DNA from: Gemmatimonadaceae bacterium
GTDB taxonomy: Bacteria > Gemmatimonadota > Gemmatimonadetes > Gemmatimonadales > Gemmatimonadaceae
Length of the DNA stretch: 44,098 bases
Assembly: GCA_016742275.1 (NCBI GenBank)
Contig: JACVCD010000028.1
Location: forward strand, 1-44,098
Direction: 5' to 3'
In this document: in pieces, positions 35,758 to 44,097 of the stretch
Layout: each line of letters opens with the position of its first letter
Position numbering within the stretch: position 1 is the first letter of the stretch
The notes under the pieces: model-generated
Told to the model about the DNA's origin: nothing
The model's database searches: none
What the model saw: only the letters and a program-made list of their open reading frames with translations
Position numbers and translations under genes: made by a program

Positions 35758-36623
35758 CAGGCGGGCATCCAGTCTGGCTCAGCGTCGGCCGACAAACCCC
35801 ACGTGCGCAGCAAACGCGGCACACCGGGCTTGAGATCGGCGGGGACGTCCTGGCCATCAGCCACCCAACGCGTCGGCATCTCGAGCGACAGCGCCAGATC
35901 CGTGGCGCCCGATTCGCGCGGGACTTCGTCGAGCTTGGAGAGAATGAGATGTGTGGCGCCGCAGTGCGCGCGTGAGCTGCGATACGCACGACCGATGTCG
36001 ATCGCGAGATCAGCACGCAACGTGGCCGGCAACACGAGGTGCACTTCGTCGGGCGCAATCGCATCGAGCAGCGAGCGCCAGCGTTCGGTGAGTTCTGCGC
36101 TCGCGGGGCTGCGTCCCGGCGTGTCCACGATGATCACATCGCAGTCGGCCGAGAGACGCTTGATCGCGGCATCCACTTCGCGCGCGTCATACACTACTTC
36201 AAACGGTACATCCGCGAGTTCGGCGTACGTGGCCAACTGCTCCATGCCACCCACGCGATACGTATCGATCGTGAGCAAACCCTGACGCGCGGCGCCAAAC
36301 ATGCCGCGGCGCACCGCCAGCTTTGCTGCTGTCGTTGTCTTGCCGGCACCCGTGGGTCCCACGAGGGCAATGCAGTACGGACGACCATCGGCCTTGCGCA
36401 ACACACGCGGCATCGGCGCGGGCTCGAGACGGGCACGCACGCGCTCCACACTGCTGCTCGGCGCGGCCAGCACTTCCACCATCGGCACACCGGCATCACG
36501 CACCGTGCGTGTGTGCAGAATCATCACGTCATCGCCCAGCGTGCGACGCGCGCGATCAGACACGTGTGACAGATCTGCGCCGCGAAAACGCTCGAGGGAC
36601 GCGTGTGAACGGTACTCAGACAT
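35757..36623 (-). CDS. flhF: Flagellar biosynthesis GTPase FlhF
   Basis: 288 residues, short for FlhF, with a reduced N-terminal region (about 80 residues). SRP-type GTPase domain: P-loop GPTGAGKTTTAAKLA (from 89), DTYRVGGMEQLATYAE, DTPGR, and the guanine-specific LSKLDE. All expected GTP-binding residues look intact, unlike its partner FlhG. It directs the flagellar export apparatus to the pole. The ATG at 36623 overlaps the end of flhA by 8 bases. Confidence 0.93.
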   Translation of the reverse strand: MSEYRSHASLERFRGADLSHVSDRARRTLGDDVMILHTRTVRDAGVPMVEVLAAPSSSVERVRARLEPAPMPRVLRKADGRPYCIALVGPTGAGKTTTAAKLAVRRGMFGAARQGLLTIDTYRVGGMEQLATYAELADVPFEVVYDAREVDAAIKRLSADCDVIIVDTPGRSPASAELTERWRSLLDAIAPDEVHLVLPATLRADLAIDIGRAYRSSRAHCGATHLILSKLDEVPRESGATDLALSLEMPTRWVADGQDVPADLKPGVPRLLRTWGLSADAEPDWMPA

Positions 36624-38709
36624 TTGGCATCTCCCACGTGGCCACGCTGCTCAGGGTGATCTGCGCGGGGAGCTCGGCGAGCGAGACCACGGGCAGGCTG
36701 GGCAACACGGGTTCGATCAGGCGCCGCACACCCACACGCAGCGACGGCGGCGTGATGAGCGGCAACGGGCGGCCATCCACGGCGTACGTGGTGGCCAGGT
36801 TGTTGAGGTCGCGCAGCATGCCGGCGAGTGATTCCGGTGTAAGCACCGGTGCACCCGGGTTGGCACTGCGCGGCGAGAAGAGACCCACCAGCGCGCTTTC
36901 GAGACGCGCACCGATCGTGATGCCACGAACCGTGCCGGTCTGATCGGCGAACAAGCGCGCGATGACGTTGGTGAGCGAACGACGTACCACTTCGGTGAGC
37001 GCTTCCGGATCCTTCGTCGCTTCGGCGCCATCGCCCAGCGCTTCGAGAATCGTGACGAGATCGCGGATGGGCACACGCTCGCGGAGCAGACGCTGCAGCA
37101 CACGATGCAGCACGCTGAGCGACACCTTGCCCGGGATGATTTCTTCCACGAGCGCGGGGTGCGACTTCTTGAGCGTCTCCACCATCTCCTGCACTTCCTG
37201 ACGGCCGAGCAGTTCGGCAGCGCTAGCCTTCAGCGTTTCGAGCAGGTGCGTGGCAACAACCGTGGTCGGTTCCACCACAACGTAGCCCAGCGCTTCCGCT
37301 TCACTGCGACGTGCCGATGCCACCCAACGCGCGGGCATGCCGAACGACGGGTCTACCGTTTCCATCCCGTCGATCTCGGCCACCACACCGCCGGTGTTGA
37401 GCGCCATGAGGAAGCGCGGCAACACTTCAGCGCGCGCCACTTCACTGCCGCGCAGCTTGATGACGTATTCGTTGGCCGGCAGACGGATGTCGTCGCGAAT
37501 GCGAATGGGCGGAACGAGGATGCCGAGTTCGAGTGCGGCCTGCTTGCGGAGCAGCGAGATGCGCTCGAGCAGATCACCACCCTGGCCTTCGTCCACGAGC
37601 GGAATGAGCGCGTAGCCCACTTCGAGTTCGATCGGATCGATCTGCAGGAGGTCCTGCATCGGATCGGGCGCGGCTGGTGCTTCGGTGAGTTCGGTGTCCG
37701 TCGGAATGGTGAGCAGCGCCAGTTCCTGCCGACGCTTCTGTGCCTTGGTGGCCGACTGCGCGATGAACGCGGCAATACCGGCCATGGCGATGAACGGGAA
37801 TGCCGGAAGGCCCGGGATCAGACCGAACGAACCCAGCACACCAGCCACAATCCACATCGATCGCGGATGCGCGCCCAGCTGCTTGCTGAGCACCGCACCC
37901 ATCTTGTCGGTGTTGGTGGCGGCGGTGACCATGAGGCCGGCCGCGGTCGAGATGATGAGCGCCGGCACCTGCGTCACGAGACCATCACCAACGGTGAGCA
38001 GCGTGTACGTGCTCGCCGCCTTCGTGATGTCCATGCCGCGCTGAATGACACCGATGAAGATGCCACCCACGATGTTGATGATAACGACGAGAATGCCGAG
38101 GATGGCGTCGCCCTTCACGTACTTCGAGGCACCGTCCATCGCGCCGTAGAAGTCGGCGGTGCGCGCGATTTCTTCGCGGCGAATGCGGGCGTCCTTCTCG
38201 TCGATCAGGCCAGCCGACAAGTCGGCGTCGATGGCCATCTGCTTGCCGGGCATCGCATCGAGGGTGAAGCGCGCCGCGACTTCGGCGATACGCCCGGCAC
38301 CCTTGGTGATGACGATGAAGTTGATGCCCGTGAGGATCAGGAAGATCACGATACCGACGGCATAGTTGCCGCCGATCACGAACTGTCCGAAGGCTTCGAT
38401 GACCTTGCCGGCGTGCGCTTCGGTCAGGATGAGACGCGTCGACGAGACATTGAGTCCCATGCGGAACAGCGTCAGCAGCAGAAGCAGCGCAGGGAAGCTG
38501 CTGAAGTCGAGCGGGTTGGTCGTGTACAGCGACACGAGCAACACGGCCAACGACAAACCGATGCTGGCCGCGAGGCACAGGTCGAGCAGAACCGGCGGCA
38601 GCGGTACAACGATCAGCGCGAGAACGAAGATGACCGCAACGGCCATCGCGATTTCGGCGACCTTGCCCTTGTTGGCAGCCGCTGGCATGGGAAGCGCTGC
38701 ACTCGTCAT
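36616..38709 (-). CDS. flhA: Flagellar export gate protein FlhA
   Basis: 697 residues, normal length. Eight membrane helices lie in the first 340 residues. The FHIPEP-region cytoplasmic loop is present (LDAMPGKQMAIDADLSAGLI, RREEIARTADFYGAMDGASK). The C-terminal cytoplasmic domain (about 370-690) docks substrates and chaperones. ATG 38709 overlaps the flhB stop as ATGA. It is the main proton-driven component of the flagellar type III export machine. Confidence 0.97.
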   Translation of the reverse strand: MTSAALPMPAAANKGKVAEIAMAVAVIFVLALIVVPLPPVLLDLCLAASIGLSLAVLLVSLYTTNPLDFSSFPALLLLLTLFRMGLNVSSTRLILTEAHAGKVIEAFGQFVIGGNYAVGIVIFLILTGINFIVITKGAGRIAEVAARFTLDAMPGKQMAIDADLSAGLIDEKDARIRREEIARTADFYGAMDGASKYVKGDAILGILVVIINIVGGIFIGVIQRGMDITKAASTYTLLTVGDGLVTQVPALIISTAAGLMVTAATNTDKMGAVLSKQLGAHPRSMWIVAGVLGSFGLIPGLPAFPFIAMAGIAAFIAQSATKAQKRRQELALLTIPTDTELTEAPAAPDPMQDLLQIDPIELEVGYALIPLVDEGQGGDLLERISLLRKQAALELGILVPPIRIRDDIRLPANEYVIKLRGSEVARAEVLPRFLMALNTGGVVAEIDGMETVDPSFGMPARWVASARRSEAEALGYVVVEPTTVVATHLLETLKASAAELLGRQEVQEMVETLKKSHPALVEEIIPGKVSLSVLHRVLQRLLRERVPIRDLVTILEALGDGAEATKDPEALTEVVRRSLTNVIARLFADQTGTVRGITIGARLESALVGLFSPRSANPGAPVLTPESLAGMLRDLNNLATTYAVDGRPLPLITPPSLRVGVRRLIEPVLPSLPVVSLAELPAQITLSSVATWEMPNV

Positions 38710-39803
38710 GCGGCCGCCGTGCCTTTCCAGCCATTACCGTAGCGCTGACGCTGACGGAGAACGAAGGCGAGCACCTCGGCCACGGCCAGGTACATCTCCA
38801 CGGGAATCATCGTGCCGACCTTGGCAACCTTGATGAGGGCACGGGCCACCGGCTTGTTCTCGATGACCGGCACGCCATGCATGAATGCGAGTTCCTTGAT
38901 GCGCTGCGCGATCTTGCGTTCGCCGAGCGCGACGACGTACGGCGCCGGAGCGACGTCGGGATCGTACTTGATGGCAATGGCGATGTGCGTCGGGTTCACG
39001 ATCACGACGTCGGCCTTGGGAACGGCCGCGAACATCTGACGACGAATGCGCTCACGCGCGACCTGACGACGACGTCCCTTCACTTCGGCATTGCCTTCCT
39101 GCTGCTTGTGTTCGTCCTTGACCTCTTGCTTCGTCATCTTGAGGTCTTCGGTCGTCTTCCAGCGCTGGAAGCCATAGTCGGCCAGCGCGAGCACGAGGAA
39201 CATCATGCCGGCGTTCTTCAGCAACCGAATGCCGTAACGTCCCACGACATCGAGCAGTGCAGTGGGCGATGACTCGAGTGCGAGCGCCTGAATGTCGGGC
39301 CACGCGTTTTCGAGCGTGACGTACACGGCGTAGCCAACAATTGCCATCTTGGCGAGCGACTTGAACAACTCCACCCACGACTGCTTGCCCATGATCTGCC
39401 CCACGTTCTGCATGGGGTTGAGGCGCGAGAACTTGGGTTCGAGTGTCTTGAGCGTGAACAGGCCACCCGTCTGCGCGGCCTGAATGCCAACGCCGACGAC
39501 GGCCAGTGCGCAGGTGATGCCGAGCAGCGCGACAATCGTGCGAAAGCTCAGGGTCTGCAGTGCGGTGATCATGCCGACGCCGTCGAGCGCGGTGTTGCCA
39601 CTCGTGGCGAGCGTCTGTCCCATCGTGCCGAGCAGGAACTGCCAGAGGTCCGGGCCGGCGAACGAAAAGATGAGGATGAAGCCGAGGAGGAAAGCGGCGG
39701 TGGCGAACTCGGGGCTCTTGGCGATCTGACCCTTTTCGCGCGCTTCCTCCAGGCGTTTGCCAGTAGGTTCTTCTGTCTTTTCGCCGGAATCGCTGTCAGC
39801 CAT
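38706..39803 (-). CDS. flhB: Flagellar export switch protein FlhB
   Basis: 365 residues. N-terminal GEKTEEPTGKRLEEAREKGQ is the family signature. Four membrane helices follow, then the cytoplasmic linker (KMTKQEVKDEHKQQEGNAEV) and the autocleavage motif NPTH at 270-273 in the switch domain. FlhB changes export specificity from rod/hook to filament substrates. Starts 3 bases after the fliR stop. Confidence 0.97.
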   Translation of the reverse strand: MADSDSGEKTEEPTGKRLEEAREKGQIAKSPEFATAAFLLGFILIFSFAGPDLWQFLLGTMGQTLATSGNTALDGVGMITALQTLSFRTIVALLGITCALAVVGVGIQAAQTGGLFTLKTLEPKFSRLNPMQNVGQIMGKQSWVELFKSLAKMAIVGYAVYVTLENAWPDIQALALESSPTALLDVVGRYGIRLLKNAGMMFLVLALADYGFQRWKTTEDLKMTKQEVKDEHKQQEGNAEVKGRRRQVARERIRRQMFAAVPKADVVIVNPTHIAIAIKYDPDVAPAPYVVALGERKIAQRIKELAFMHGVPVIENKPVARALIKVAKVGTMIPVEMYLAVAEVLAFVLRQRQRYGNGWKGTAAA

Positions 39804-39806
39804 GGA

Positions 39807-40649
39807 TCAGCGCCTCCCCGCCGGCGCGGGGGCAGTGGCCGGAGCCACCTGCGCTGCCCGCGCAAAACTGTCCATGGTACGCGCGTATGGCGTCTGCCAA
39901 TCACCCAGCGCGTGCACGATGATGCCGATGGAGCCCGCAAACACGAACAGACCGAGACCGATCTGCAACGGGAACGCGATGCTCATGACCTGAAGCTTTG
40001 GCGCCGCGCGTCCAAGCACCGCGAGCGCCATGTTGGCCACGAGCACCGCAGCAATAACGGGTGCCGAGAACTGCAGGCCGGTGGAGAAGATGTGCGAGGC
40101 CGCCTTCACCAGTTCGAAGAAGCCCTTGTCCATCGCGATCGGCGCGCCAAGCGGCATCGCCGTGAAGCTCAACGACACGGCCTTGATCATCAGCACATGA
40201 CCGCCGCTGATGAGAAGCAGCGTGAGCGCGAGCAGCTGCATGAACGGGCCGAAGATCGCGCCCTGCGTATTGTTGATGGGATCGAAGATCGCGGCGCCGG
40301 AGAGACCAATCGTGGTGGTCATCAACTCACCGGCGAATTCGGCGCCGGCGATGATGATCGCGCCGGCCATTCCGAGGGCAAAACCCACCGCCGTTTCCGA
40401 GAGGAACGTGGCGGGTGTGATGCGAAGCGTGGCCGTGTTGGCAGTTTCGAGCGCCGACGGCAGGAGGATCACGGCAAACAACACGAGCATTGCCGTGCGG
40501 AGCCGCATGGGTACCGACTTGGCCGACCATGCCGGAGCCACCAGCAACAACCCGCCCACGCGCAGCGCGGTCAGCACGAAGGCTGCCGCAACGCCGGGGG
40601 CGAAGAAGTCGGGGAGTCCGAAAAGCAGGCTACCGTCGGTCGCGTTCAC
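39807..40649 (-). CDS. fliR: Flagellar export gate protein FliR
   Basis: 280 residues; GTG start at 40649. Membrane helices throughout with FliR landmarks: FVLTALRVGGLLLVAPAW, SVPMRLRTAMLVLFAVILLP, GLSGAAIFDPINNTQGAIFG, APVIAAVLVANMALAVLGRA and APKLQVMSIAFPLQIGLGLF. The hydrophilic tail is Ala/Pro-rich. Part of the FliPQR export gate. It lies 22 bases after the fliQ stop. Confidence 0.96.
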   Translation of the reverse strand: MNATDGSLLFGLPDFFAPGVAAAFVLTALRVGGLLLVAPAWSAKSVPMRLRTAMLVLFAVILLPSALETANTATLRITPATFLSETAVGFALGMAGAIIIAGAEFAGELMTTTIGLSGAAIFDPINNTQGAIFGPFMQLLALTLLLISGGHVLMIKAVSLSFTAMPLGAPIAMDKGFFELVKAASHIFSTGLQFSAPVIAAVLVANMALAVLGRAAPKLQVMSIAFPLQIGLGLFVFAGSIGIIVHALGDWQTPYARTMDSFARAAQVAPATAPAPAGRR

Positions 40650-40671
40650 GAGATGCGGTCCGTTCGGCGGC

Positions 40672-40941
40672 TCAGGCGACCATCGCGGGAATCCCGCGGA
40701 TGATCTGCGTGGTGAACTTGATCAGGATCTGCATCAGCCAGGGCATGCCGACGATGAAGGCGCCGCCCACGAGCACGAGCTTGGGGACGAACGAGAGCGT
40801 CTGCTCCTGGATCTGCGTGACGGACTGGATGATCGAGATGAGCAACCCGACACCCAGCGCGATAAGCAGCAGGGGGGCGGCGATCATGAGCGCTGTCAGG
40901 ATCGCGTCGCGGGTCAGGTCGATTACGAGCTGGTGAGACAT
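40672..40941 (-). CDS. fliQ: Flagellar export gate protein FliQ
   Basis: 89 residues, exact family length. Two helices with AAPLLLIALGVGLLISIIQS and VTQIQEQTLSFVPKL, the FliQ signature, then GAFIVGMPWLMQILIKFTTQ. First gene of operon B; it has its own sigma-54-type promoter upstream rather than following fliP directly. Confidence 0.97.
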   Translation of the reverse strand: MSHQLVIDLTRDAILTALMIAAPLLLIALGVGLLISIIQSVTQIQEQTLSFVPKLVLVGGAFIVGMPWLMQILIKFTTQIIRGIPAMVA

Positions 40942-40982
40942 CCGGTCTGTCTGAAAGGGGTTCAGGGGTTCGACCGGTTTAA

Positions 40983-40998
40983 AGCAGGGAGTGTGCCA
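40983..40998 (-). promoter_or_regulatory. Sigma-54-type promoter of the fliQ operon
   Basis: On the minus strand TGGCACA-CTCC-CTGCT matches TGGCACG-N4-TTGCW with two mismatches and perfect GG/GC spacing. The predicted start point is near 40972, 31 bases before the fliQ ATG. The distance from the element to the start codon (42 bases) is almost the same as at flgF (41 bases). Confidence 0.68.
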
Positions 40999-41025
40999 GT
41001 CTGTCCTGGCTTCGCTTCTGTCCTC

Positions 41026-41037
41026 TAAGTTGTTGAA
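41026..41037 (-). promoter_or_regulatory. Candidate activator site upstream of the fliQ promoter
   Basis: TAAGTTGTTGAA on the plus strand, 27 bases upstream of the -24 element. Eleven of twelve bases are the same as in the motif at 27172-27183, at exactly the same distance. The rest of 40942-41225 (a 284-base intergenic region between divergent genes) shows no gene. Confidence 0.55.
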
Positions 41038-41225
41038 ATGATTAGCTTTGAGTTCTGAGTAAAGGTTTCGGGTCTCGAGTTGGGCTCAGACAGCCAGCGG
41101 CAGGAATTGCCGACCGATCTATGCGGCCGATATCACCAATCGTGTGCTAGGAAAGAATTGCACATCGGTCATTTTGACCATTCCGGTTGCCGGTCTTGCG
41201 GGCCTTCGCTGGGAGATGGATGCTC

Positions 41226-42032
41226 ATGGACATGTCCCTCCCCTCAATGATTCGGGCTGGTTGTATGCTGGTACTGCTGACCTCCGTCTGGGGACGGGCG
41301 CTGGCTCAGTCGGCGACCTCGATCCGGACCACAGGCCGGCTGCATATCCGGGTCGTCGACGAGTCGGATCTGCCGGTGGCGATGGCCGAGGTGCAGCTCG
41401 ATCGGCGGGGCTATTCGCGGCTCGATCTGCGAACCGACAGTGCGGGCATTGCTCAGGTCCTGGTGGCCCCCGGCACGTGGACCCTCGGCGTGCGCCGTCT
41501 GGGGTTCACGCGTGCCACGGCCAATGTCGAGGTGGATACCGGGGATACGCGCCTGACAGTGCAGGTGGAGCGTCAGGCGACGCGTTTGGCGGGCATGAAG
41601 ACGGAAGAGGACATGCCGGCGTCTCCGCGACTTGGTGAGTTCGAACGGCGGCGCGCCCTCAAGATGCCCAGCGCCGTGATCACACGTGCCGACATCGATC
41701 GAGTGAACTCTCCGGTGCTGTCGCGCATGCTGCGCGGTGTCGGTGGATTGCGTATCGCGGACTCTGTTGGCTCGATCGTGGCCATTTCAGGGCGCGGGAA
41801 CAAGCCATCCCGTATCAACGGTGGAACCGGATTCGGACTCGCGCCCTGCGTGATGCGCATGATGCTCGATGGTGTCCTGCTCCCACCACTCAGCAACATT
41901 GACGCCATCGTGCCGGGAGATGTGCACGGCATAGAGGTATACAACGGCCCGGCGCGATTGCCGCCTGAGCTTGCGGGACTGCGCACCGACAATTGGTGCG
42001 GCGTGATTGCGATCTGGACGCGCGACCGATAG
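41226..42032 (+). CDS. Secreted carboxypeptidase-regulatory / TonB-plug-like protein
   Basis: 268 residues. Signal peptide (MIRAGCMLVLLTSVWGRALA), then a carboxypeptidase-regulatory Ig-like domain (about 38-120: GRLHIRVVDESDLPVAMAEV, then TDSAGIAQVLVAPGTWTLGV and RRLGFT). A plug-like domain follows (about 145-265: ALKMPSAVITRADIDRVNSP, RGVGGLRIADSVGSIVAISG, NIDAIVPGDVHGIEVYNGPA). No barrel follows, so it is not a complete TonB receptor. GGGAG at 41211-41215 supports ATG 41226 (or 41220). It lies in opposite orientation between fliOP and fliQ, and its stop codon is in the loop of a hairpin. Function unknown. Confidence 0.8.
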   Translation: MDMSLPSMIRAGCMLVLLTSVWGRALAQSATSIRTTGRLHIRVVDESDLPVAMAEVQLDRRGYSRLDLRTDSAGIAQVLVAPGTWTLGVRRLGFTRATANVEVDTGDTRLTVQVERQATRLAGMKTEEDMPASPRLGEFERRRALKMPSAVITRADIDRVNSPVLSRMLRGVGGLRIADSVGSIVAISGRGNKPSRINGGTGFGLAPCVMRMMLDGVLLPPLSNIDAIVPGDVHGIEVYNGPARLPPELAGLRTDNWCGVIAIWTRDR

Positions 42033-42046
42033 TCGGTCGCGCGTCC
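42016..42046. terminator. Bidirectional hairpin with a stop codon in its loop
   Basis: A perfect 14-bp stem (GGACGCGCGACCGA with its complement) and a 3-base loop TAG at 42030-42032, which is the stop codon of the plus-strand gene. The structure lies between the convergent 41226-42032 and fliOP genes and would fold in either transcript. There is no long T-run after it. Confidence 0.85.
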
Positions 42047-42055
42047 GCGTACGTC

Positions 42056-43804
42056 TTACTTGAAGCTCTGCACCAGACTGGTGATGGTGAGACTCCACCC
42101 GTCGACCAGTACGAACAGCAGCAGCTTGAATGGCAAGGAAATCATGGCCGGTGGTAGCATGAACATACCCATGCTCATGAGCACGGACGCCACGACCGCA
42201 TCGATGATGATGAACGGCAGGTAGATCGCAAAGCCGATCTGAAACGCGGTGCGCAATTCGCTTGCGACAAACGCCGACATCAGCACGTGTAGTGGCACAT
42301 CGTCCACGGTCGCAGGACGTGGCATGCGGCTCATTTCGACAAACGCTTTGAGATCCGATTCACGCGTCTGCTTGAGCATGAAGGTGCGCATCGGCTTGAC
42401 ACCTTCCTTCATCATGTCGACCTGCGTGATCTGACCATCGAGCCACGGCGTGATCGCGGTGCGATTCACTTCCACCAGCGTCGGGCCCATCACGAATCCG
42501 GTGAGCAGCAGCGCCATCGCAGCCAGCAACTGACCTGGCGGCGCGGTCTGCGTACCCATGGCCTGCTTGAGGAAGTTCAGCACGATCAGGATGCGGGTGA
42601 AACCCGTCATCATCAGGATCAACGTGGGGAGCAGCGTGAGCAGCCCCATCATGACCACAATGCCTACCGTGCCATTCAACCGCAGTCCTTCACCCGCACC
42701 TTCACCGCCAAGCTTTACATCCATCTGCGGCATGAGACGCATGATCGCATCGTCGGCCGCAATGGGTGCCGTGTTGGCGGTTGGCGCATTGCCATTCGGC
42801 GCTGCTGCCGGTGTGGTCACCATGTTGTTCGTCGCGCGCGTGCTGCTCGCACCCTGATTGGCAACGGCAGCACCATTGCCGGTGCGCAGAGCTGACGGAG
42901 CAGCAGTCTGCGCCGGAGTCTGTGCCGCGCGTGCCGGTGTTGCGGTGCGCACATTGTTGCGACCAGCAGCCGGCGGAACGAGAGGAGCTTTCGGAGCGGC
43001 AGGCGGCTGAAGCGCGGGCTGCGCGGCCGGTTGCGCTGCTGGCTGTTGAACGACGGGCAGCGTTGCGGCCGATTGCGTTGTGGTAGCACCAGCCGCCTGC
43101 GCACTGAGCGTCGGCGCAGCAATCAACACCATCGCACCAACCAACACGGCCAGGCGCGTGGCACCGCTCAATGACACACCGAGCATGTTGCGGAACGCGC
43201 GATCATTGCGATCAGCCGGCGCATACGTCGCCGAATCTCCTCGGCTCGTCGTCGGCGGCGCAGTCAGAAAGCGCGGGACCTCGGCGGGCTCGGAGAGAGA
43301 GAAGGGGCGGACCACAGGAACTGAAACGGCGGGAACGGCGGAAGCATTAACTGCGGAAGCGAAGTTGGCGGAAGCGGTGGGGACGGAAGCAACCGAGGCG
43401 AGTCCCATTTCCTTTTTCAGCGTGTTGCCGAGCATGGTGCCGAACTTCGTGCCGAGTGCGGTGGGCGAGAGCGGCGCAAATGCCGCCGTTGCCTCCGCAC
43501 TCGACTCGAGCGGCATGGGGATCGAGCTCGAGGCAATCACGCGCTGACGATCGGCTTCATCCAACTCGAACAGCGGACGCACACCACCATCACCAACACT
43601 CAACGCCATCACCTTTTCACCGACACGCACCACCGCCAATCCGGTCTTGGGACCGAGCGGCACGCGCTGCACGACTTCGACCGGTACTCGCGTCCGCGCG
43701 CGCAGCGGCCCGGCACCCCAGCGCTTGAGCGCCCAGAGGCACACAGCCCCGAGCCCCAGCACGAAGGCCAGCGCAGCAACGACTCCGAGTCCGGCGATGA
43801 ACAT
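42056..43804 (-). CDS. fliP: Fused flagellar export proteins FliO-FliP
   Basis: 582 residues in one uninterrupted frame. Residues 1-90 are FliO: a membrane helix (about 2-25), then VEVVQRVPLGPKTGLAVVRV and EKVMALSVGDGGVRPLFEL. Residues 91-205 are an Ala/Ser/Pro/Val-rich linker. Residues 207-236 look like a former FliP signal peptide (LAVLVGAMVLIAAPTLSAQA). A second Ala/Pro/Gln/Thr linker follows (about 237-350). Residues about 375-582 are FliP: GFTRILIVLNFLKQAMGTQT, PPGQLLAAMALLLTGFVMGP, VPLHVLMSAFVASELRTAFQ, IGFAIYLPFIIIDAVVASVL and the ending LVDGWSLTITSLVQSF. No ribosome site precedes internal Met207 (43186). FliO assists FliP assembly; FliP is a core of the export gate. I named it for the FliP part. 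Confidence 0.9.
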   Translation of the reverse strand: MFIAGLGVVAALAFVLGLGAVCLWALKRWGAGPLRARTRVPVEVVQRVPLGPKTGLAVVRVGEKVMALSVGDGGVRPLFELDEADRQRVIASSSIPMPLESSAEATAAFAPLSPTALGTKFGTMLGNTLKKEMGLASVASVPTASANFASAVNASAVPAVSVPVVRPFSLSEPAEVPRFLTAPPTTSRGDSATYAPADRNDRAFRNMLGVSLSGATRLAVLVGAMVLIAAPTLSAQAAGATTTQSAATLPVVQQPAAQPAAQPALQPPAAPKAPLVPPAAGRNNVRTATPARAAQTPAQTAAPSALRTGNGAAVANQGASSTRATNNMVTTPAAAPNGNAPTANTAPIAADDAIMRLMPQMDVKLGGEGAGEGLRLNGTVGIVVMMGLLTLLPTLILMMTGFTRILIVLNFLKQAMGTQTAPPGQLLAAMALLLTGFVMGPTLVEVNRTAITPWLDGQITQVDMMKEGVKPMRTFMLKQTRESDLKAFVEMSRMPRPATVDDVPLHVLMSAFVASELRTAFQIGFAIYLPFIIIDAVVASVLMSMGMFMLPPAMISLPFKLLLFVLVDGWSLTITSLVQSFK

Positions 43805-43866
43805 GCGCGTCGAGTCCGCGAATCAGGTGGTAGGAGGAACGTAGTCCGACATCGTCATCGTCTCCG

Positions 43867-44067
43867 TTATGCCGCGTTGGCCGCGCCGGCAGCTGCCGGA
43901 TTCGCGAGCACACGCGTGATGCGCACACCGAAGTGTTCGCCGAGCACTACCACTTCACCTTCGGCGAAACGACGATCGCCCACGTAGATGTCGATCGGCT
44001 CACCAGCCAGGCGATCGAGCTGGATCACCGAGCCGCGACCGAGGCGCAGAATTTCCTGCACCGTCAT
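43867..44067 (-). CDS. fliN: Flagellar motor switch protein FliN, C-terminal part of the SpoA domain
   Basis: 66 residues from ATG 44067: MTVQEILRLGRGSVIQLDRL, AGEPIDIYVGDRRFAEGEVV, GEHFGVRITRVLAN and an Ala tail. This is the FliN SpoA domain minus its first strand. The codon directly before the ATG is TGA (44068-44070), and the nine codons before that (to the window edge) read PESIELGRT, which is exactly what normally precedes MTV in FliN. The reading frame is thus that of FliN throughout, interrupted by a stop. Either the short protein is made by reinitiation at TGAATG, or the gene carries a nonsense mutation. Confidence 0.8.
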   Translation of the reverse strand: MTVQEILRLGRGSVIQLDRLAGEPIDIYVGDRRFAEGEVVVLGEHFGVRITRVLANPAAAGAANAA

Positions 44068-44097
44068 TCACGTGCGACCGAGTTCGATCGACTCTGG
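44068..44097 (-). CDS. 3' end of the upstream fliN-frame reading frame (rest outside window)
   Basis: Nine codons, PESIELGRT, followed by TGA at 44070-44068. They match the end of the first SpoA strand of FliN (usual form VELGRT followed by R/K and M). The gene extends beyond the window, so its full nature (N-terminal FliN, or a FliM/FliY-like protein) cannot be seen. Confidence 0.5.
   Translation of the reverse strand, partial: PESIELGRT

Noticed and set aside
34651-36285. 544-codon plus-strand frame opposite fliA, flhG and flhF
   Set aside because: It crosses three well supported minus-strand genes and has no recognisable domain.
37105-38742. 545-codon open frame on the plus strand opposite flhA
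   Set aside because: It is the antisense shadow of a certain flhA gene; its composition (Arg/His/Glu-rich, no domain) is that of reverse-frame GC-rich DNA.
39361-39372. TTGAACAACTCC inside flhB, similar to the shared upstream motif
   Set aside because: Only 10 of 12 bases match, it is within coding sequence and no -24/-12 element lies at the right distance.
43184-43186. Separate fliP gene starting at internal Met207 of the fusion
   Set aside because: No ribosome binding site precedes it and the frame is open from the FliO part; an internal start cannot be excluded but is not supported.
43823-43858. 11-codon open frame (MTMSDYVPPTT) between fliN and fliOP
   Set aside because: Too short to support as a gene and without a visible ribosome site or known counterpart.
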